Below the pieces are notes generated by a model. That model searched no databases, had not been told where the DNA came from, and saw nothing but the letters and a program-made list of their open reading frames with translations. From positions 1 through 64,000 of the IMG/VR virus record IMGVR_UViG_3300036770_003093: a DNA stretch of 64,000 nt. One strand, given 5' to 3'. Positions 27,264-38,400 of this stretch are shown in pieces. A program made the position numbers and the translations under genes. The first letter of the stretch is position 1, and each line of letters begins with the position of its first letter. This DNA comes from a virus.

Positions 27264-30200
27264 TCAAATGTATTCAATTGTTCCACCCATTTGCTGAATG
27301 TATGCTATTTCTTCTGGTGATAAATCCATTTCATATGTACCACCATACTTTAATACACCACCAAATTTACCAAAACCAGATGTAACACCTGGGCTAAACT
27401 GCTGACGTTGACCCATAAAAGAAGTGTAGTTTCTAGCAGTATCACCTAGATTTGCTTCTATACCTCCATCAAAATTAGCAAAAGTACTAGGTGTATAGTT
27501 AATAGGATCAGTTTCTCTTTCTAACATCTGAGCTTGAGCTAATTCCTGATCAGCTCTGTTCTTTAAGTTAGTTACAAGATTGGTTCCTGAATAAGCAATG
27601 TCTGCCCACTGTGAAGCACTTAAAGGATTCTTTACAAAATCAGCTTTAAGAGTTTTCATTGATGGATTAGCGCCAGCTTCAGCAGTAACTTCTTGCAAAG
27701 ATTTTGTAGGAAGATTAACTGTTTTACGTTGTTGATCTAACAATGAAGTATCAAATTCTTCCATAGGATTAATATCACCAAATGTTTTTCCACTAATATT
27801 AACTGTTTCAGGATATCTACTTCTTCCAACAAAATCTTCCATTTGAGATTGACCTTCATTTAAAGGACCTATTTGACCAGGAAGCATTATACTTCCTGGG
27901 ATGTTTTCTTCAGCAATAAATCTTGATGTGGTTCTTATATTATTTTGCCCTTGAGGGTTTTCTCGAGAATATAGACTTGGATTATTATAACCTTCTTGTA
28001 CCAAACTTGTCACATAATCTTTTACTTGTTTAGGAACAACATATTCACCGGTGTTTTGAAAAGTAGGTAATCCACCAGTTCTATAAAGATAAAGTTGACC
28101 ACCTTTTTGTCTATTTTTAAGAGGTGGCGCCACAGGAAATTTTTCAATAAACCTTTTATCTTCTGGATTTCGAGAATCAATATAAACTGCAGTATCTCCT
28201 TCTGTACCAAATCTTTCTGTTAAACACTCTAAAGAATATGGTTCAAAATTTGTACAACCATAACTACCAAATCTATTATCCGGTTGACTAAATCTTTCAA
28301 GTCTTGATTGATATTCTTCTGGATTATAATATGGTTTTGCACCTTTACCCTGTGAAGGATCCCACGTATAACCAGGTTTTGCTCCTGCACCATATACAAT
28401 ATGCATTGCTAAAGGAGTTGTAGCAATAGGCGCTTTTTTTCCAAAAGCAGCAATAGGCTGTTGTAAATATCCAGGCCAACCATAAATACTCTTATCGTAT
28501 TTCATTTTATATGTTCCTGTTGGAGTAGACCTTGCAGCAGGATTATTTCTTAAATATGGTACTTTATAAGGATTAACATTAGGATCTGTTTCATAATTTT
28601 TACCAGCTAGTCCTGTTAATACTGGAAATTTTTGATCAATTTTCCCCTCTCTTACAAAATTAATAGTTCCCGTCGCCTTATCAACAATAACTCCAGATTC
28701 AAGAGTATTTCTAAGATCATCCTCATAATACCCTTCACCTCTACCAAACAAAGAATTATCCACAGCATCTCTAACATCAAATGATCTTCTTTTTAACAAA
28801 GGTGGTGTTTCAACTTTTACTTTGTTAATCTCTTTAATGTTTTGTTTTTTTGCCTGTTGAACTTCTTTAGAAACTGTTACTTTTTGTTTAGTATTAGTAG
28901 AAACTTGTTTACCATAGTATCCTGGGCCCTTAAACATTTCATTAGTGCCTGCAGCAAAATCTTTAACAACTTGATTGTTAGCAGCAATTGTTGAAGGGAT
29001 TTTTGATTTTTGTACAGGTTGTTTTTTAACGGGTTCTGCAGAAGCAGTTTGATTAGGTTTTTTATTAATAAGTTGAATGTCTCCAGAAAGAAGTTTATTT
29101 CTTAACTGAGCATTTTGTTCATAAGTACCTGTATAAGGTTCATCAAAATAATCTTGGAATATTTTTTTTCTAGATTCAAAAGATGGATCATACCCTTTAC
29201 TCTTTACTATATCATAAAGTGTTGATCCACCTTTTTGAAAAAGTTTTGGATTTTTATAACCTGTTTTTTGAATAGAACTATTATTATTATAAGAACGTTG
29301 TAAAATATTTTCTTCTCTTATATTAAGAGCATCTATTTCATCTTGATTACTTAAATCAATAGGACCAACACCACTAATGTCAACTGTTTGAGGATCTGCA
29401 GTTGTTCTTAGATAATTTGTATTAAAAGAAAAAGGTTGTGTAGTTGATACATTTTTTGGATCTAACAAAGGAGGAACTCCAATAGCAGCTGATGTATTAT
29501 TTTGTGCAGAAGTATTACTTCCAGAAGATTGAGCTGCAGCAGGATTAGCAGGAGAAGATGATGTTTGTGTTCCTGAACCAATTGTTACAGGAGGAATTGT
29601 AATGTCAGAAGGGTTTGTATTTACTCTAATATCTTGATTCCAAGAAGAAGGTGCATTTTCAGCAGGTGTTACAGATGTTGAAGTAGATGATCCAGGAGCA
29701 TTTATTTGAGGAAGAGCTCTGCTAAAAGTCATTGAAACTTTACGAGGATTATATATGTTTCCTAGAAAACCTTTTGTTGCTTCTACATTAGATAGATAAG
29801 ATGCTTCTAAAGGAATTTTACCAGAGAGCATTAATTGATCTTTAAGATCTTTTTGACTTCTATTTGTCATGCGATATCCCCGGGGCATATACCAATCATT
29901 AGATATTGGTGCGGCGCCAAACATATGAAGCAAGCTACCTAATCCTCTACCGCCATATCCTCCATAGTTGCCAGGGTAATAACCTTGATTAGAATATTGT
30001 CTTGCTAACAACTGATTAAACTGCTCAGGAGTTAAGGTTATATTTTGAGTAGTTTGAGTATTTGTGTTTCCTGTAGTTTGGCTTCCATCTGTACTACCTT
30101 CGTATCTTGGTAAACCTCCATAACGCATCATCTCAGGTTGCTCAAAATAATCCATACTTTGGTTAAAAGCTTCCTCAGCCATGTTATTAGCAACATTGCG

Positions 30201-30860
30201 CTGTATTCCTGAAACAAACTTTTTTAAACGCTCGCCGCCATAAGAAGATGTACCCGTAGGCACACTATCTGTATTTACCATTTCTTGAGCCATGCCCCGG
30301 GCCGCTTTCTTAAGTTGAGATGTAAACTTGTTGCGGCCACGCTTCTTGCTACCACCATACATGTACTCCTCATCATAATCTGCTGTAGCTGCTTCAACAG
30401 CAGCATCATACTCAGCTTCTTCTTCTAAACCAGCAATTTCATCTGGAGTAGGTGAAACTATAGGTTTTTGTGGACTAGCATACTCATCCTCTTCTTCATC
30501 GCCATACATAGATTCGCCTTGCTCATCAACCATTTGATCTTGTTGACGAGACTGCTGCATAGTATAGTACTCTTGTATTGTACCAACAATTTCTTGTAAA
30601 GCAGCTTGCTGATCCTCTTGACTCATAGATGAAACTTTCTCATATATGTCATTAGGATCTTGTTGAGTAATCTCAGAATACATTTGTATGTATTCGATGA
30701 GTTGTTCATTACCACCACCTTGTTGTTGCTGTTGTTGCTGTTGAGACCATGGTGTTCCACCAACTTGATAACGAAACGTGTTTACATTGTCATCAGTCTG
30801 CATGTTGCCATAAAAAGCATAATCATATAGGTTGGCGCCGGGAGTATATTCTGGTAGCAT
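27264..30860 (-). CDS. Giant cargo protein with L,D-transpeptidase (YkuD)-like domain
   Basis: 1,198 residues. A YkuD-like domain spans about residues 700-900: NPAARSTPTGTYKM (the TPxG signature), AMHIVYG with His820, and SYGCTN with Cys869 as the presumed nucleophile. The classic SHGC motif is here SYGC, and the His-to-Cys gap is longer than usual. YkuD enzymes act on peptidoglycan stem peptides, so a cell-wall role during entry is likely. The N-terminus has a poly-Gln run (bases 30719-30745) and an acidic region. GG motifs recur (YQVGGT, MYGGSK, MRYGGLPRY, FQKGGS, YRTGGLPTFQ, KYGGTY), the last near the C-terminus. Low-complexity Ser/Thr/Pro linker at about residues 390-490. The stop codon lies 2 nt before the next gene's ATG. 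Confidence 0.6.
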   Translation of the reverse strand: MLPEYTPGANLYDYAFYGNMQTDDNVNTFRYQVGGTPWSQQQQQQQQGGGNEQLIEYIQMYSEITQQDPNDIYEKVSSMSQEDQQAALQEIVGTIQEYYTMQQSRQQDQMVDEQGESMYGDEEEDEYASPQKPIVSPTPDEIAGLEEEAEYDAAVEAATADYDEEYMYGGSKKRGRNKFTSQLKKAARGMAQEMVNTDSVPTGTSSYGGERLKKFVSGIQRNVANNMAEEAFNQSMDYFEQPEMMRYGGLPRYEGSTDGSQTTGNTNTQTTQNITLTPEQFNQLLARQYSNQGYYPGNYGGYGGRGLGSLLHMFGAAPISNDWYMPRGYRMTNRSQKDLKDQLMLSGKIPLEASYLSNVEATKGFLGNIYNPRKVSMTFSRALPQINAPGSSTSTSVTPAENAPSSWNQDIRVNTNPSDITIPPVTIGSGTQTSSSPANPAAAQSSGSNTSAQNNTSAAIGVPPLLDPKNVSTTQPFSFNTNYLRTTADPQTVDISGVGPIDLSNQDEIDALNIREENILQRSYNNNSSIQKTGYKNPKLFQKGGSTLYDIVKSKGYDPSFESRKKIFQDYFDEPYTGTYEQNAQLRNKLLSGDIQLINKKPNQTASAEPVKKQPVQKSKIPSTIAANNQVVKDFAAGTNEMFKGPGYYGKQVSTNTKQKVTVSKEVQQAKKQNIKEINKVKVETPPLLKRRSFDVRDAVDNSLFGRGEGYYEDDLRNTLESGVIVDKATGTINFVREGKIDQKFPVLTGLAGKNYETDPNVNPYKVPYLRNNPAARSTPTGTYKMKYDKSIYGWPGYLQQPIAAFGKKAPIATTPLAMHIVYGAGAKPGYTWDPSQGKGAKPYYNPEEYQSRLERFSQPDNRFGSYGCTNFEPYSLECLTERFGTEGDTAVYIDSRNPEDKRFIEKFPVAPPLKNRQKGGQLYLYRTGGLPTFQNTGEYVVPKQVKDYVTSLVQEGYNNPSLYSRENPQGQNNIRTTSRFIAEENIPGSIMLPGQIGPLNEGQSQMEDFVGRSRYPETVNISGKTFGDINPMEEFDTSLLDQQRKTVNLPTKSLQEVTAEAGANPSMKTLKADFVKNPLSASQWADIAYSGTNLVTNLKNRADQELAQAQMLERETDPINYTPSTFANFDGGIEANLGDTARNYTSFMGQRQQFSPGVTSGFGKFGGVLKYGGTYEMDLSPEEIAYIQQMGGTIEYI

Positions 30861-30887
30861 AATGTATGTATTACAGTTAAAATACGA

Positions 30888-33800
30888 TTATTTTTTGGAT
30901 TTAGAAAATCTGCGGGGTTGTTGTTGGGTTATGAAGTTTAGTACTGGGTCTGTTTGTAAAGGACCGCCGTCATCAAATCTATATTTAATTCCCGCATTGA
31001 TCATTGGTCTATTATCAAACATGTTGGCGCCGATATATGCACTACCTCTATTACCAACAGATTGTTCTATACCAAAACCAGGGTTAATAAAAGAACCATA
31101 ACCAGGTTCAAAAGCAAACTGATTACTTAAATATGGAGAAGTACCTGTGGGTAAATCATAACTTAAACCAACATCACCATATACACCAGTTCCAGATTCA
31201 CCTGGATATGTTCTTATCATACCATAAGGGTTTAATTTTGATCCACCACGTTGATAACTTTCTGGTTGTTGATTCATTAGTTGATTTGCTCCCACAGCTC
31301 CTGCTGCTCCTGTACCTATAGCATAAGGTGCTATTGCAGGAGCGTTGTTTATAATTTCTAAAAGTTTATTTTTATCTTTTATCTTCCAAGGAAGATCATA
31401 TCCATCCGATATTAAATGTAAATTATCTTCCATTGTTTTTAAATCAATAGTTTGTCCTGGCTTTAATCCCAATTTATTTCTAAATCTAAAAATTTCAGGA
31501 TATGCTTCAGAAGGTATTAATCTAACAGCATCTGTAAAATCATTCCACAATCTATGTAATATAGGATTATTTGTACCTAAAAGTAATTTTGTTTTATGAA
31601 TACCTTCATGTACCCCAATATCTTCTGTAGCATTTAAAGGAATAGACGCTTGATCAAATGGTTTTACATATACTCCACCTGGTTGATTTTGTCCCCATAA
31701 ATAATTACTTTTAATAGGGTTTTCTAAACTATTTAAAACATCTTCCCATTCAGCCTCTGTACCTCCATAATCTATAAACTTTTTCTTTGTTTCTGGGTTA
31801 TAAAACCAATCTTCTAGCCATTTATCAGCAGCTCTTGAAGTTTGAGTTCTTTGGTACGGTGCTGAATAAAATGAAGGTGTTTCAAATTTAGGGAGCACGT
31901 TTATATTTTCTTCTTGTTCAAAGTATTGAGATGGTTTTATATTTGATGGATTAGTATTTAATTCTACTGACTTATTAGGAACATTTACTTTAGGTTGTTC
32001 TGTACCCCTAAGACCATCTACAAAATCTTTTAGTGAATTACTATTTCCTGTTTTAGATGGTTTAACATCATGAACATGCATTTTTCCAGCTATATCTTCT
32101 ACTAAAGCCCTTTCATAATTTTTTTTATTTCCTTTTCCAAACTTATTAAGCATATCCATTTCATCAAAATCTAATATCATATTGTTATGATATTTTAATC
32201 GTACATCGTGTACATCTAAACCTTTTTCCAGAATTTTATTATAATCTCCTAAACCTCTACCTACATTATCTACAACAGAAACTGCATTAGGCGAACCTGG
32301 TATTTGTCTTGGTACTTCTACTTGTGGATATCCTTTCCACCAGTGAGGTGTATTAAAAGCTTTATCTTGTTGTATAAGTTGTTGCAAATCATTTGTACTA
32401 AAGACTTCAGCCTGGTTTAATTTATCTTTTGGTACAATAAATTCTGTATCATAGTTTAAACTAGCTTTTTGAGCTTCAGGAAAATTTTTTAAATTGTACG
32501 CCATACCTTCTTTTTTAGGTACTTTTAGTCTAAGTATGTTACCCTCATCTCCATCTAATCTACCCTCCATATAAAAATTCATTCTGCTAGGGTTTTTATC
32601 AAACCATTGACCATGATACTCATCAAGTGCTTTTCTAAAAGGCTCAGGTTCGTATTTTATTCGATTAAGTTTTCCTTGTAAATGATATGGTACTTTTTCT
32701 CCTTTTAGTATTTTATCTGCTATTAAATCTTCTAAAAATTGTTGTTCTGTGTAACCAGCAACAAAATCTTTAGGTTGTGTTCTATAAAGAAACATTTCAG
32801 GATTTTCTTCTAAAGCTTTAGGATTTAATCTCCAAGCATTTCTTAAAGGAGTCTTTGTTGTAGCATATCTACCAGCTTGTCTTAATCCTTGTGCTCCTAA
32901 ATTGACAGCACCTTTTGCTAATGGTGCAGCCATTGCAATCACTGTACCATAATCTGACATAGCTTGGATTTCTTCAGGAGTAAACTCTCTACGCAAACCC
33001 ATCATTCCAGATACTGGACTAGAGCCAATTAATAACTGATCAACACCTGTAAGGAAATCATTTATACTTTCTGGATTTTGAGCAATTCTCATTATAGAAG
33101 GTACACCGGTGTACTCTGCAAGAGGCGTGGGATCATAACCACCAGGTTTGAAATAACTACTTGCCCGCACTGGAGCATTTCTTATTACACCACGATTTCT
33201 TTCATACTCTTCAGCAGCAGTTGCATTAATTTGTCTAGCTGCTTTTATTGGATCTGGTTTAGTAGCAACATTAGTTGAAGATCTCTCCGCGGCTTTTTGT
33301 TTAGGTTCAAAATCTCTAAGCTGAGGTTTAGCTTTTGGCTTCTCCCAATTATATCTACCAGTTAATGGATTAGGTTGAAACAGTTGAGGATTAAATTGAC
33401 CTAGCATTTGAGCTTTTGGTAAAGAACCGCCAATTTGATATGGAAAATATTTTCTTGGTATTCGTATACCTGCAAATTTTATAGGCTGGTAATTAGAATT
33501 AATAATATTACTTACACCTTCACCTATTTCTTTTCTAAACAATGTTTTTTCAGGAAGTGATAATGTTGAAAAATCTTTATTTGAATAATTAGGACTTAAA
33601 TACTCGGAAGGATTTACATCAAACCTAATATTCATGTTTGGATTATTTCTTATTTCTGGTGGAAGAGTTAACTCCCCTTGTAAATAATCATCTGATACTG
33701 TTACTGATTTAGGTTTACCAGACATACCTTTAGCAGCAGGACTCATAGATTTTTCTAAATTTCTAATTTGTCTTTCTGATAATCTGTTAACTAGTACATT

Positions 33801-35447
33801 ACCTGGTCCAGGTCTTGTTTGCGGATAAAAACCAAGTCCTGATAAAACGTCAATTTTTTGATTAGGATTAGAAAGACTGCTATTAAAAGTTGCTGGATCA
33901 TATCCATACCAAGAACCTTTTAATGCTTTTTGTTCATCTGTAAGATTTAAATTACCTGCTTTTAAAAAACCTGGAATTTCATCTGGTTGCCAACGAACAG
34001 CATTAGCATATTGAGGAAGTTTTCCTCTTGGTATACTATATGCCAAATCTTTACCATAATCAACTACACCTTTTGGAATAGTATTAACAGCTTGTTTCAT
34101 TCCTGCAGTAACAGGAGCTTTAAGTGCTGAACCTAATACTGTTGCTGTACCTACAGCATCTAATGTATTAAAAGCTCCTTCAACATCTTCTGCCCTAAAA
34201 GATCCTTCACCAGTTAGAGGATTAACACCTTGTGTAGCATATTGAATCCCACCTGCAGGATTCATCCTAGCAAATGCGCCAACTGTCATTCCTAAATCAA
34301 CAAGAGTATTACCAGCACCTTTTAAACTAGTAACTGGATTTTGAGCAAATCTAACTGTTCCTGGAATACCTGTTAACTCTGCAGCTCCTTTAACACCTAA
34401 TACAGCAGCTCTTGATAAATCATCTCTTAAACTTGTATACTGGGGTGTTATTTTAAATTCTGGTAATGTTCTAGCTCTAACAAAATCTTCAGGATCACCA
34501 GACAAACTAGTAGTTAGTGTTCCTTGATTATATGCTTGCTCATATTCTGGTGTACCATATTTTACCTCATTAGGATTTTCTGTTTGTAATCCTGGTTGAG
34601 CTTTAGGTAATGACCCACCTGATTTAAAGTTTTTTCTAAAAGCTCTAAATGGTAATTTGTCTTTACCATCAGGGTATTTATGAATATTACTTTTTACTAA
34701 AGGTTTATCTTTTGAACCATCTCCTACATATTCATCATCTCCTACATAAATTCCTAAATGTGTTGGTCTATCTTTTTCATAGTACTGAATAATATCACCA
34801 ACTTGAAGTTGTTCATTAGGAACAAGGGTAAATCCGTATTTTGAATAATTTTCAAGGAAATCTTTGTTGTTAAGAACATCTTCAGGAATACCTGAATTTA
34901 AATTTGCTTCTTTAAATATATCACATACACCTTTTACACAAGTGTTGTCATAATACTTTTTTTCACCAGGAATAAAAAAATCTGAAATCTTTTCTGTAAA
35001 ACCTGCAGCAGGTCTTGACACATCATATAATTCTTCAACTAGTCTTTTTGCTGTATTAGCTAATCTTATGTTTTCTGGAATTTTTTCATCTATAACTGTA
35101 TACTCAGGTAAATTTATAATAGGTGTTGATAAACCATTTTGAGCCATGGGTAACTCAAGTACATTTAGACCAGGAACCTTGGGCTCCTCAAGTATATATC
35201 GACCACGAAACTTATACTTTTTTCCTGGATACATCATTTGTGTGTATCCTGTTTCATCCTGGCCTAGCACTGGATAAGGAACGTCTTCCATAGTGATATT
35301 ACCATCATCTGTTGGCACCAACGTAGTCATAAATGGAAAATCCCATTGACCTCTTTCAGATACAATGATACCTTTTACCTTTTGAAACATTTCATTAGGG
35401 CCCCCAGGTAACCCTTGACGAGAAGATTTAGAATATGCTTTTTTCAT
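30888..35447 (-). CDS. Giant cargo protein: NlpC/P60-like peptidase, possible ADP-ribosyltransferase, HEGIH zincin
   Basis: 1,519 residues. N-terminal cysteine peptidase of the NlpC/P60 or CHAP type: NTCVKGVC with Cys170/Cys175, VGDIIQYY, and THLGIYVGDDEYV with His230. Residues about 880-1005 (LYRTQPKDF, HGQWFDKNP, YDTEFIVPKD) fit an ADP-ribosyltransferase-like R...W/F...E pattern; this is tentative. Residues 1280-1284 are HEGIH, a zincin motif, with TEDIGV before it as in other phage peptidases. The last about 110 residues alternate Gly and aromatic residues (beta-rich). GGSLPKAQPG (bases 34590-34619) and GGSLPKAQ (33408-33431) are two near-identical copies of the motif shared with the two following giant proteins. 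Overlaps the muzzle gene's stop by 4 nt; 27 nt to the next gene. Likely envelope penetration. Confidence 0.6.
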   Translation of the reverse strand: MKKAYSKSSRQGLPGGPNEMFQKVKGIIVSERGQWDFPFMTTLVPTDDGNITMEDVPYPVLGQDETGYTQMMYPGKKYKFRGRYILEEPKVPGLNVLELPMAQNGLSTPIINLPEYTVIDEKIPENIRLANTAKRLVEELYDVSRPAAGFTEKISDFFIPGEKKYYDNTCVKGVCDIFKEANLNSGIPEDVLNNKDFLENYSKYGFTLVPNEQLQVGDIIQYYEKDRPTHLGIYVGDDEYVGDGSKDKPLVKSNIHKYPDGKDKLPFRAFRKNFKSGGSLPKAQPGLQTENPNEVKYGTPEYEQAYNQGTLTTSLSGDPEDFVRARTLPEFKITPQYTSLRDDLSRAAVLGVKGAAELTGIPGTVRFAQNPVTSLKGAGNTLVDLGMTVGAFARMNPAGGIQYATQGVNPLTGEGSFRAEDVEGAFNTLDAVGTATVLGSALKAPVTAGMKQAVNTIPKGVVDYGKDLAYSIPRGKLPQYANAVRWQPDEIPGFLKAGNLNLTDEQKALKGSWYGYDPATFNSSLSNPNQKIDVLSGLGFYPQTRPGPGNVLVNRLSERQIRNLEKSMSPAAKGMSGKPKSVTVSDDYLQGELTLPPEIRNNPNMNIRFDVNPSEYLSPNYSNKDFSTLSLPEKTLFRKEIGEGVSNIINSNYQPIKFAGIRIPRKYFPYQIGGSLPKAQMLGQFNPQLFQPNPLTGRYNWEKPKAKPQLRDFEPKQKAAERSSTNVATKPDPIKAARQINATAAEEYERNRGVIRNAPVRASSYFKPGGYDPTPLAEYTGVPSIMRIAQNPESINDFLTGVDQLLIGSSPVSGMMGLRREFTPEEIQAMSDYGTVIAMAAPLAKGAVNLGAQGLRQAGRYATTKTPLRNAWRLNPKALEENPEMFLYRTQPKDFVAGYTEQQFLEDLIADKILKGEKVPYHLQGKLNRIKYEPEPFRKALDEYHGQWFDKNPSRMNFYMEGRLDGDEGNILRLKVPKKEGMAYNLKNFPEAQKASLNYDTEFIVPKDKLNQAEVFSTNDLQQLIQQDKAFNTPHWWKGYPQVEVPRQIPGSPNAVSVVDNVGRGLGDYNKILEKGLDVHDVRLKYHNNMILDFDEMDMLNKFGKGNKKNYERALVEDIAGKMHVHDVKPSKTGNSNSLKDFVDGLRGTEQPKVNVPNKSVELNTNPSNIKPSQYFEQEENINVLPKFETPSFYSAPYQRTQTSRAADKWLEDWFYNPETKKKFIDYGGTEAEWEDVLNSLENPIKSNYLWGQNQPGGVYVKPFDQASIPLNATEDIGVHEGIHKTKLLLGTNNPILHRLWNDFTDAVRLIPSEAYPEIFRFRNKLGLKPGQTIDLKTMEDNLHLISDGYDLPWKIKDKNKLLEIINNAPAIAPYAIGTGAAGAVGANQLMNQQPESYQRGGSKLNPYGMIRTYPGESGTGVYGDVGLSYDLPTGTSPYLSNQFAFEPGYGSFINPGFGIEQSVGNRGSAYIGANMFDNRPMINAGIKYRFDDGGPLQTDPVLNFITQQQPRRFSKSKK

Positions 35448-38400
35448 CGAGATGAGTATTGAAGCTTTTCATTAAACGATCTTAGAATCATGTTTACATT
35501 TCCAGAAACACGTCTTCTAAAAAGTACATAGTTAAGATAGTGTCTAAACTTCTTACGCTGAGTTTGAAGTTTATTATAGTTTAGATTGTTTGGATTCAAA
35601 TCTTTTAAATAACCATTTGGTTGTGTGTTCCAAATTTGCCTTTGAGCAATAGGGTTAAACTCGCCGCGATCATCCGTGATATCCCAGAACTGATTAAAAC
35701 GAATTTTCTGTTCTTCTTTAGCATAAAGAATATCTATGCTGCCGGGGTTAATAATTGGATATGCAAGGTTTGCTATACCGTTATTCTTAGACTGCAGATT
35801 TAAGCGTAACAAACCAGAAGTTTGTTCTGTATTCCAGATCACTGCCTCATCAAAGTTGTAGTCTAAAATCTGAAAATCATCAGTACAGTTATTAAGATTT
35901 CTTGCAACAAAGGATTCTACAGTATATTCAACACTACGCATTGTAAATACTTGTTGTCCTGTTGCTACCGGGATCTCAATTTCAAAAGGATAGTCTACAC
36001 CATAATAGTTACAGTATTGCGCGCAGGTATTGTTGTGTCGCCATATACCAGATCCTTTAATACTAGAGAAGTGATTTTTTGAAGGTAATAATAGATCAGG
36101 TTTCCAATCATGGAAACTTATCCACATCTCATTTTTAAGGTCATAACTAATTGTCCATGATGCATCTTCAAAGTAGTTAAAGAATGCCTGATCACCGATC
36201 TTTACACGGATTACTCTATCAACAACAAACTCGTTAGTAGACGCATCATATAAAACTCGTTTGGTTCCTTTGTATTGATCCTTTAGATAGAAATCTTTCT
36301 TGGTAATATAAAGTATGGTGTCTACGTTTTCGTAGATTGTTTGCATACCAATACCGGCCACAGGGTTATCAATTAGTTTGAAGTTTGGAAAGTCTTTTAG
36401 CAATTCATATTGCATGTATTTAAAGAACCACCATTTCAAACCTGATAGAGATATCTCTTTTAGTTGACCGGTATACTGATATACTTTACCTTGATTTTGA
36501 CTAGTCCAAAACAATCCACCAGGGGTACTTATTACAGAACGTATGTCTTGACAAGACGCATACTCAAATGAGTTCTCAGCATTTACAATTCTTTGTTCCG
36601 CTTGAGAAAATAGTGCACCGTCGCCTAAAGTAACCTTTGTACCAAGATCAGTTTTAAGTTCATCTACACCTTGAAATATTACCGGGCTAGCATCTCTAAA
36701 GAAAAAGATTGCGCCATTTTTACTAATACTCTTGATCCCAGTAATATAGTTACGATAATCTTTATAGTTATTAGCTAAATAGATTCTCCAGCTATCTCTT
36801 ATCTGCTCATCTTGCTGAGGTAGTGAATACAATATCCGGTATGGAAAATATTGATAACAAAGTTGTGATACCTGCGGATCATAATTACGAGCTTGTAATT
36901 CACCCCAGGATATAAAGTTGTTGAATAACCTACTTATACTAAAAGACTCATCGTATGCATAGAAGTTATCAAACGGTATAACATTTGGGTTTGCGTTGAA
37001 CATGGTTTCCAGATCATTGAAACCATATGGATCATAGAACTTGTCTTTATCTTCTAAACCTTGTTCTCTAAACTCAGATAAGCGTTCTGTCTCAACAAAG
37101 AAATCTCTTACACCAGAATTGAATAGATAAAAGCAAGCATCAACATTATCAAAAACATTATTCTCATTATCTAAGTCATAAAAGTCTTCAGGCAGAATAC
37201 CACTACCTGATGATGGACTTGGCAAACTACCTGTTAAAATAGAGTTCATCGCTGAATTTACAGCTCCAGATAAAGTAAACTGTTTACTATTAACCCAAAA
37301 TCTAGGTTTTGTCAACATCCTATATGTATAGTAGTTGTATTCAAACCCATCAGGTTGACCATACAACCAATCATTAAAATAAAAGAATGTTGTCTTTTCA
37401 GTGTATCTCTGTATGTATGTGTCTCCACCAAAATATAAACATTGCGGCGCCGTAGTGCTATTAAGATTTAAACCAGAAGGTATAACTCTCTTAGTATAAG
37501 TTTTACCATTAACAGTAAAGCTAGATTGTATAAGAGTAGAGAAATCAATTTTCTGTTCGCAGTCTGTAATAGGAATTTGTTTAATACTATCTAGCTGACC
37601 ATACTGATTTTGTATTCTTACTTTAATACCACCATACCATGATGAGATATTTCTTTCAAACTCTTGTCTTGGATCTGAATAACTTGCTGGTTTAGCTAAA
37701 CTGTCATCTAGATTTGGTGGTAATAATAAGATTGTACTCTGATTATTAAGTGTAGTTTTTATACCAACAAAAGTATTTCGCTTAATATTATTGATTTTAA
37801 AATCCTCATCAAAAGTTATAAGCCCCGGTCTAATATATGCGTTTCTATCAATTTCTCTAGTTATGTTGTTAATAATTGGTCTTGCAGAATTTGAATAAAA
37901 ACCGTGGGCAATACTTTGAAGCGCATATTGAGCAAAAGGTGTAAATGCATAAATAGCACGCATTGCTGTTTCAGCACCTTCTGTAAAGAAATTAATAAAA
38001 TTAAAAAAAGGAAATAACGCATCAACAGCACCTAATGGAAGACCGTCATATGGTGTAGACTCATAAGTTTCTCTATACTCACCTGTTAAAAAACCTGGTA
38101 GAGTTTTTGCAAAACTATCATCTGCTGCTTGTGTTGCTTGCGATGTTGATGATTGACCACCAGGAAGTGCCGCTTGGCCTATTGCCGAAATACTACTTGC
38201 TGAAGTGCTACCTGCTGTAGATTGAAACGCGCTTGTAACATGTGCTCCTGGAATTGGAAAAAATGGAAAAAATGTTCCAGGAAGAGTTGTACCATTTAAT
38301 GTAGGTGGAAAAGCTATATTAAGACCCCTTGGTGAAGAATAACTTCTTTGCTTTTTACCATTAAGTTTAATGATACCATAAGCGGCACCTGCTATTACAG

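Noticed and set aside
27262-27267. TTG start two codons upstream for the lysozyme-like cargo gene
   Set aside because: The ATG at 27261 gives MKVRVTLPKAQ and follows the previous stop by 2 nt.
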